Origin: an uncultured Bacilli bacterium
GTDB taxonomy: Bacteria > Bacillota_I > Bacilli_A > RF39 > UBA660
NCBI GenBank assembly: GCA_947587115.1
Contig: CANPXY010000051.1
Span: 1-8,699 of the forward strand
Direction: 5' to 3'
Length of the DNA: 8,699 nucleotides
The position numbers and the translations under genes were made by a program. Positions 6,203 through 8,699 of this stretch are shown here, piece after piece; positions within the stretch are counted from its first letter, which is position 1; the number at the start of each line of letters is the position of its first letter. A model generated the notes under the pieces. It had not been told where the DNA came from. It saw nothing but the letters and a program-made list of their open reading frames with translations, and ran no database searches.

Positions 6203-7630
6203 TCATTTCTTCTTTTGGTCAAAATATGATTTGATTACGTCATAATCACAGTATGGAAGATATTGGTCGCGAATTGCCATATATGGATCTCTTCCTTTGC
6301 CCAAGATGACGACCGCATCGTTTTCTTTGGCGTTCGATAAAGCGTAAGTAATTGCTTCTTCTCGATCCGGGATACGTTTATAATGACCATTCTTATAGTC
6401 ACCAATTAAATCGTCAATAATCGTATTGACATCTTCAAAACGGGGATCGTCCATTGTAAAAATTACCAAATCTGATAATTCTAAGGCGGCTTTGCCCATG
6501 GCTCTTCGCTTCTCTTTCTCCCTTCCCCCGGCGGATCCAGTCACAGTAAGCAGATGATGGGGCTTCTTTTTTTTCACCATTGTAAGTACGTTCTTAATCG
6601 CATTTTCTGTATGCGCATAATCTAGTACCAACGTATAGTTCTGTCCAAAATCTAAAAATTCTCCTCTCCCCTTAATTGGTTGCATCTTTTTGATTGAAGC
6701 CAACAGGTGCTTGATCTTAATAGATTCTAGAAGATGGACCGCCGCGATGGCAGCCGTCAAATTGAACACGTTGTATTTTCCGGCATAGGGACTTTCTATT
6801 TCATATACGTTCTTTTGATACGTGATCTTAAAAGTAGTGGTCTTGCCTTCTATGATGTCGGAAATTTTAAAATCGCTCTCTTTATTTGTTCCATAAGTAT
6901 AGATTTTTTGGTTTTGGCAATAGGATTTCATGTCTTCGAAATGTTCATCATCTCGATTTAAAATGCAGATTCCTTCTTCTTTTGTCAAAGTGAAGAGACG
7001 CCCTTTGGCTTTGACATAGGAAGCAAGGTCCTTGTGAATATTCAAGTGATCTTCTGTGATGTTGGTTAAGATCGTCACATCGAATGAAAGATGATCCACC
7101 CGATGATGAAGGAGTGCCTCAGACGAGACTTCCATGGCAACGATCTGTCCACCTTTTTGTTTGATATCAGATAGTATTGGATATAGTTCTTCTGGTAGTG
7201 GCGTCGTATTGTTCGTCGGGAGTGTCGTCTCATCAAATTCGACCCCATTGGTCCCGATATAAGCGATGGAACGATTGTTTTTTAGCAACTGATAGATCAT
7301 CGAAGTCGTAGTGGTCTTGCCATCCGTTCCAGTGACACCAATAAATTTTAAGTTTTGGGCTGGATGATTGTAAAAACGATCACAGATTTTAAGTAATTCC
7401 TCATTGGTGTTTTCCACCATTACTATTGGAACTGAACTTGCAACCTTTTGATCCACAACGATGGCAGCAGCTCCTTTCTTGACCGCATCTTCGATAAAAT
7501 CGTGGCGATCAAAGTTCAGTCCATGAATACAGACAAAGAGATCTCCTTTTTTTACCTTTTGGGAATTTGTCTTTATTCCTTTAATTAAAGTGTCAAAAGA
7601 ACAGGACACCAATTCATTTAATCTTTTCAT
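6203..7630 (-). CDS. murE: UDP-N-acetylmuramoyl-tripeptide synthetase (MurE ligase)
   Basis: A 475-residue cytoplasmic Mur ligase that uses ATP to add the third amino acid to UDP-MurNAc-L-Ala-D-Glu in peptidoglycan synthesis. The N-terminal substrate-binding domain includes KKGDLFVCIHG (27-37). The ATP loop is GVTGTDGKTTT at 98-108. TNNTTPLP (139-146), MEVSSEAL (166-173), ITEDHLNIH (191-199) and KGRLF (209-213, probable carbamylated Lys) are family motifs. The specificity loop reads DDPRFED (394-400), and the C-terminal motif reads GKGRDPY (444-450). Diaminopimelate enzymes usually have DNPR and GKGHE, while lysine enzymes usually have DNPA, so this enzyme's amino acid cannot be assigned with confidence. 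The start ATG gives a normal N-terminus but has no visible Shine-Dalgarno sequence, and lies only 20 bases after the recA terminator. An A8 run is present at the KKKK codons (353-356). Confidence 0.94.
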   Translation of the reverse strand: MKRLNELVSCSFDTLIKGIKTNSQKVKKGDLFVCIHGLNFDRHDFIEDAVKKGAAAIVVDQKVASSVPIVMVENTNEELLKICDRFYNHPAQNLKFIGVTGTDGKTTTTSMIYQLLKNNRSIAYIGTNGVEFDETTLPTNNTTPLPEELYPILSDIKQKGGQIVAMEVSSEALLHHRVDHLSFDVTILTNITEDHLNIHKDLASYVKAKGRLFTLTKEEGICILNRDDEHFEDMKSYCQNQKIYTYGTNKESDFKISDIIEGKTTTFKITYQKNVYEIESPYAGKYNVFNLTAAIAAVHLLESIKIKHLLASIKKMQPIKGRGEFLDFGQNYTLVLDYAHTENAIKNVLTMVKKKKPHHLLTVTGSAGGREKEKRRAMGKAALELSDLVIFTMDDPRFEDVNTIIDDLIGDYKNGHYKRIPDREEAITYALSNAKENDAVVILGKGRDPYMAIRDQYLPYCDYDVIKSYFDQKKK

Positions 7631-7650
7631 ACTGTAATATATGAAAACAC

Positions 7651-7675
7651 AAAAAAAAGGACATTGGTTGTCCTT
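7651..7675 (-). terminator. Intrinsic terminator of recA
   Basis: On the minus strand AAGGACA (7675-7669), loop ACCAA and TGTCCTT (7663-7657) form a perfect stem running into eight T (7658-7651). It lies 10 bases after the recA stop codon and 20 bases before the murE ATG. Confidence 0.92.
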
Positions 7676-7685
7676 GATACGATCA

Positions 7686-8699
7686 TTATTTTTCTTTTTT
7701 GTCTAAAGAGATTCCATAAAATTCACGTATTTTCTTTTCAATTTCTTCTTTGAGTTGAACATTCTCTTTTAAGAGCAACTTGACGTTTTCTTTCCCTTGA
7801 CCAAGTTTTTCACCATTGTAGGCAAACCAAGCACCACTCTTTTCGATAATTCCAGATTCTACACCTAAGTCGACAATCTCGCCTTCTCGACTGATTCCTT
7901 CTCCATACATGATGTCCACAACTGCTGTCTTGAACGGTGGTGCCACTTTGTTTTTAACTATTTTAATATTGGTTCTATTACCAACAATACCATCCCCTAA
8001 TTTTAGGGCTTCTCCTCGTCTAATTTCCAAGCGAATCGTAGAATAGAATTTAAGGGCCCGTCCACCCGGAGTCGTCTCTGGATTACCAAACATCACTCCT
8101 ACTTTTTCACGCAACTGATTGATGAAAATGGCAATGGTCTTGGTCTTGCTGATGGTACCAGATAATTTTCTTAGAGCTTGGCTCATGAGGCGCGCTTGTA
8201 ATCCAACGTGGGCGTCTCCCATCTCACCATCAATTTCAGCCTGTGGTACAAGTGCCGCTACAGAGTCGATGACAACAATGCTGACCGCTTCACTACGCAC
8301 CAATGCTTCGCAAATCTCTAAGGCTTGCTCTCCTGTATCAGGTTGCGATAATAACAATTCGTTGATATTCACCCCTAAATTTTTTGCATATACAGGATCA
8401 AGGGCATGTTCAGCGTCGATGAAGGCAGCCCGTCCTCCAGCTTTTTGAATTTCTGCAATCGCATGTAGGGCAAACGTGGTCTTACCACTAGATTCTGGTC
8501 CATAAATTTCGATAATGCGGCCACGTGGCAATCCTCCTACGCCAAGGGCAATATCTAAGGATAAAGAACCACTCGAACATACATCGATTTCCATGTGCTT
8601 GCTTTCGCCAAGTCGCATGATAGATCCCTTTCCAAATTGTTTTTCAATGTCACTGAGCACTTGCTCCAATGCTTTATCTTTGTCAACTGTCTTATTCAT
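7686..8699 (-). CDS. recA: RecA recombinase
   Basis: A 337-residue ATP-dependent DNA strand-exchange protein that forms filaments on single-stranded DNA for homologous recombination and triggers LexA self-cleavage in the SOS response. The N-terminus has the typical QIEKQFGKGSIMRLG-like segment (here DIEKQFGKGSIMRLG, 17-31). Walker A is GPESSGKT at 67-74, the catalytic glutamate is in DAEHALD (E97), Walker B is VVIDSV at 142-147, and loop L2 is GVMFGNPETTPGG at 201-213. The ATG falls on the last bases of the window; the reading start fits the family, so the gene is probably complete, but its promoter, ribosome binding site and any LexA box are outside. The C-terminus is short and ends in SLDKKEK instead of the acidic tail seen in many RecA proteins. 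Confidence 0.97.
   Translation of the reverse strand: MNKTVDKDKALEQVLSDIEKQFGKGSIMRLGESKHMEIDVCSSGSLSLDIALGVGGLPRGRIIEIYGPESSGKTTFALHAIAEIQKAGGRAAFIDAEHALDPVYAKNLGVNINELLLSQPDTGEQALEICEALVRSEAVSIVVIDSVAALVPQAEIDGEMGDAHVGLQARLMSQALRKLSGTISKTKTIAIFINQLREKVGVMFGNPETTPGGRALKFYSTIRLEIRRGEALKLGDGIVGNRTNIKIVKNKVAPPFKTAVVDIMYGEGISREGEIVDLGVESGIIEKSGAWFAYNGEKLGQGKENVKLLLKENVQLKEEIEKKIREFYGISLDKKEK

Noticed and set aside
6570..6580. A8 run in murE as a phase-variation tract
   Set aside because: It encodes a plain Lys run in an essential gene in AT-rich DNA and is expected by chance; the A8 run in the 150-residue gene is treated the same way.
8119..8448. 109-codon open frame on the plus strand inside recA
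   Set aside because: It mirrors a highly conserved recA reading frame and has no credible promoter or ribosome site; the same applies to plus-strand frames inside rny and murE.

Overview
The window looks like chromosomal DNA of a low-GC Gram-positive bacterium (Bacillota/Firmicutes). RNase J, RNase Y with an N-terminal membrane anchor, RecA and the peptidoglycan ligase MurE are all of firmicute type. Genes end at TGA as well as TAA/TAG, and a cell-wall gene is present, so this is not a mycoplasma using the alternative code. The AT-rich composition and gene set would suit Erysipelotrichia or a relative, but that placement is inference.

Layout. Positions 7-1707 (+) encode RNase J. It converges on an unrecognised 297-residue cytoplasmic protein (1719-2612, -), and one long inverted repeat at the junction can terminate both transcripts. 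Everything else is on the minus strand, so in order of transcription it runs: recA (8699-7686), a strong intrinsic terminator, murE (7630-6203), a consensus sigma-A promoter, rny (6099-4549), a terminator, an accessory surface-protein operon (promoter 4499-4470, genes down to 2691), a terminator, and the 297-residue gene with its own promoter. The housekeeping genes cover RNA decay (RNase J and RNase Y), recombination and repair (RecA) and wall synthesis (MurE).

The most interesting part is the surface operon and its leader. Between its promoter and the gene for the exported 356-residue protein lies a roughly 250-base leader. It holds a 52-codon ORF with a good ribosome binding site, interrupted by a run of nine G (4383-4391). 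Only a tract of nine G, or one differing by a multiple of three, keeps the ORF open to its stop at 4276-4278. A gain or loss of one G stops translation at 4373-4375 or 4365-4367, upstream of two hairpins (4311-4346 and 4291-4310). The first hairpin has a terminator-like U-rich tail. This suggests phase-variable expression in which slippage in the G-tract decides whether ribosomes cover a leader terminator. The operon then encodes an exported beta-rich protein and, one base after its stop, a small membrane-anchored protein whose C-terminal module resembles the end of the first.

No tRNA, rRNA, CRISPR array or insertion sequence was seen. The only stretch over 300 bases without a long gene (4216-4548) is this leader plus the rny terminator.
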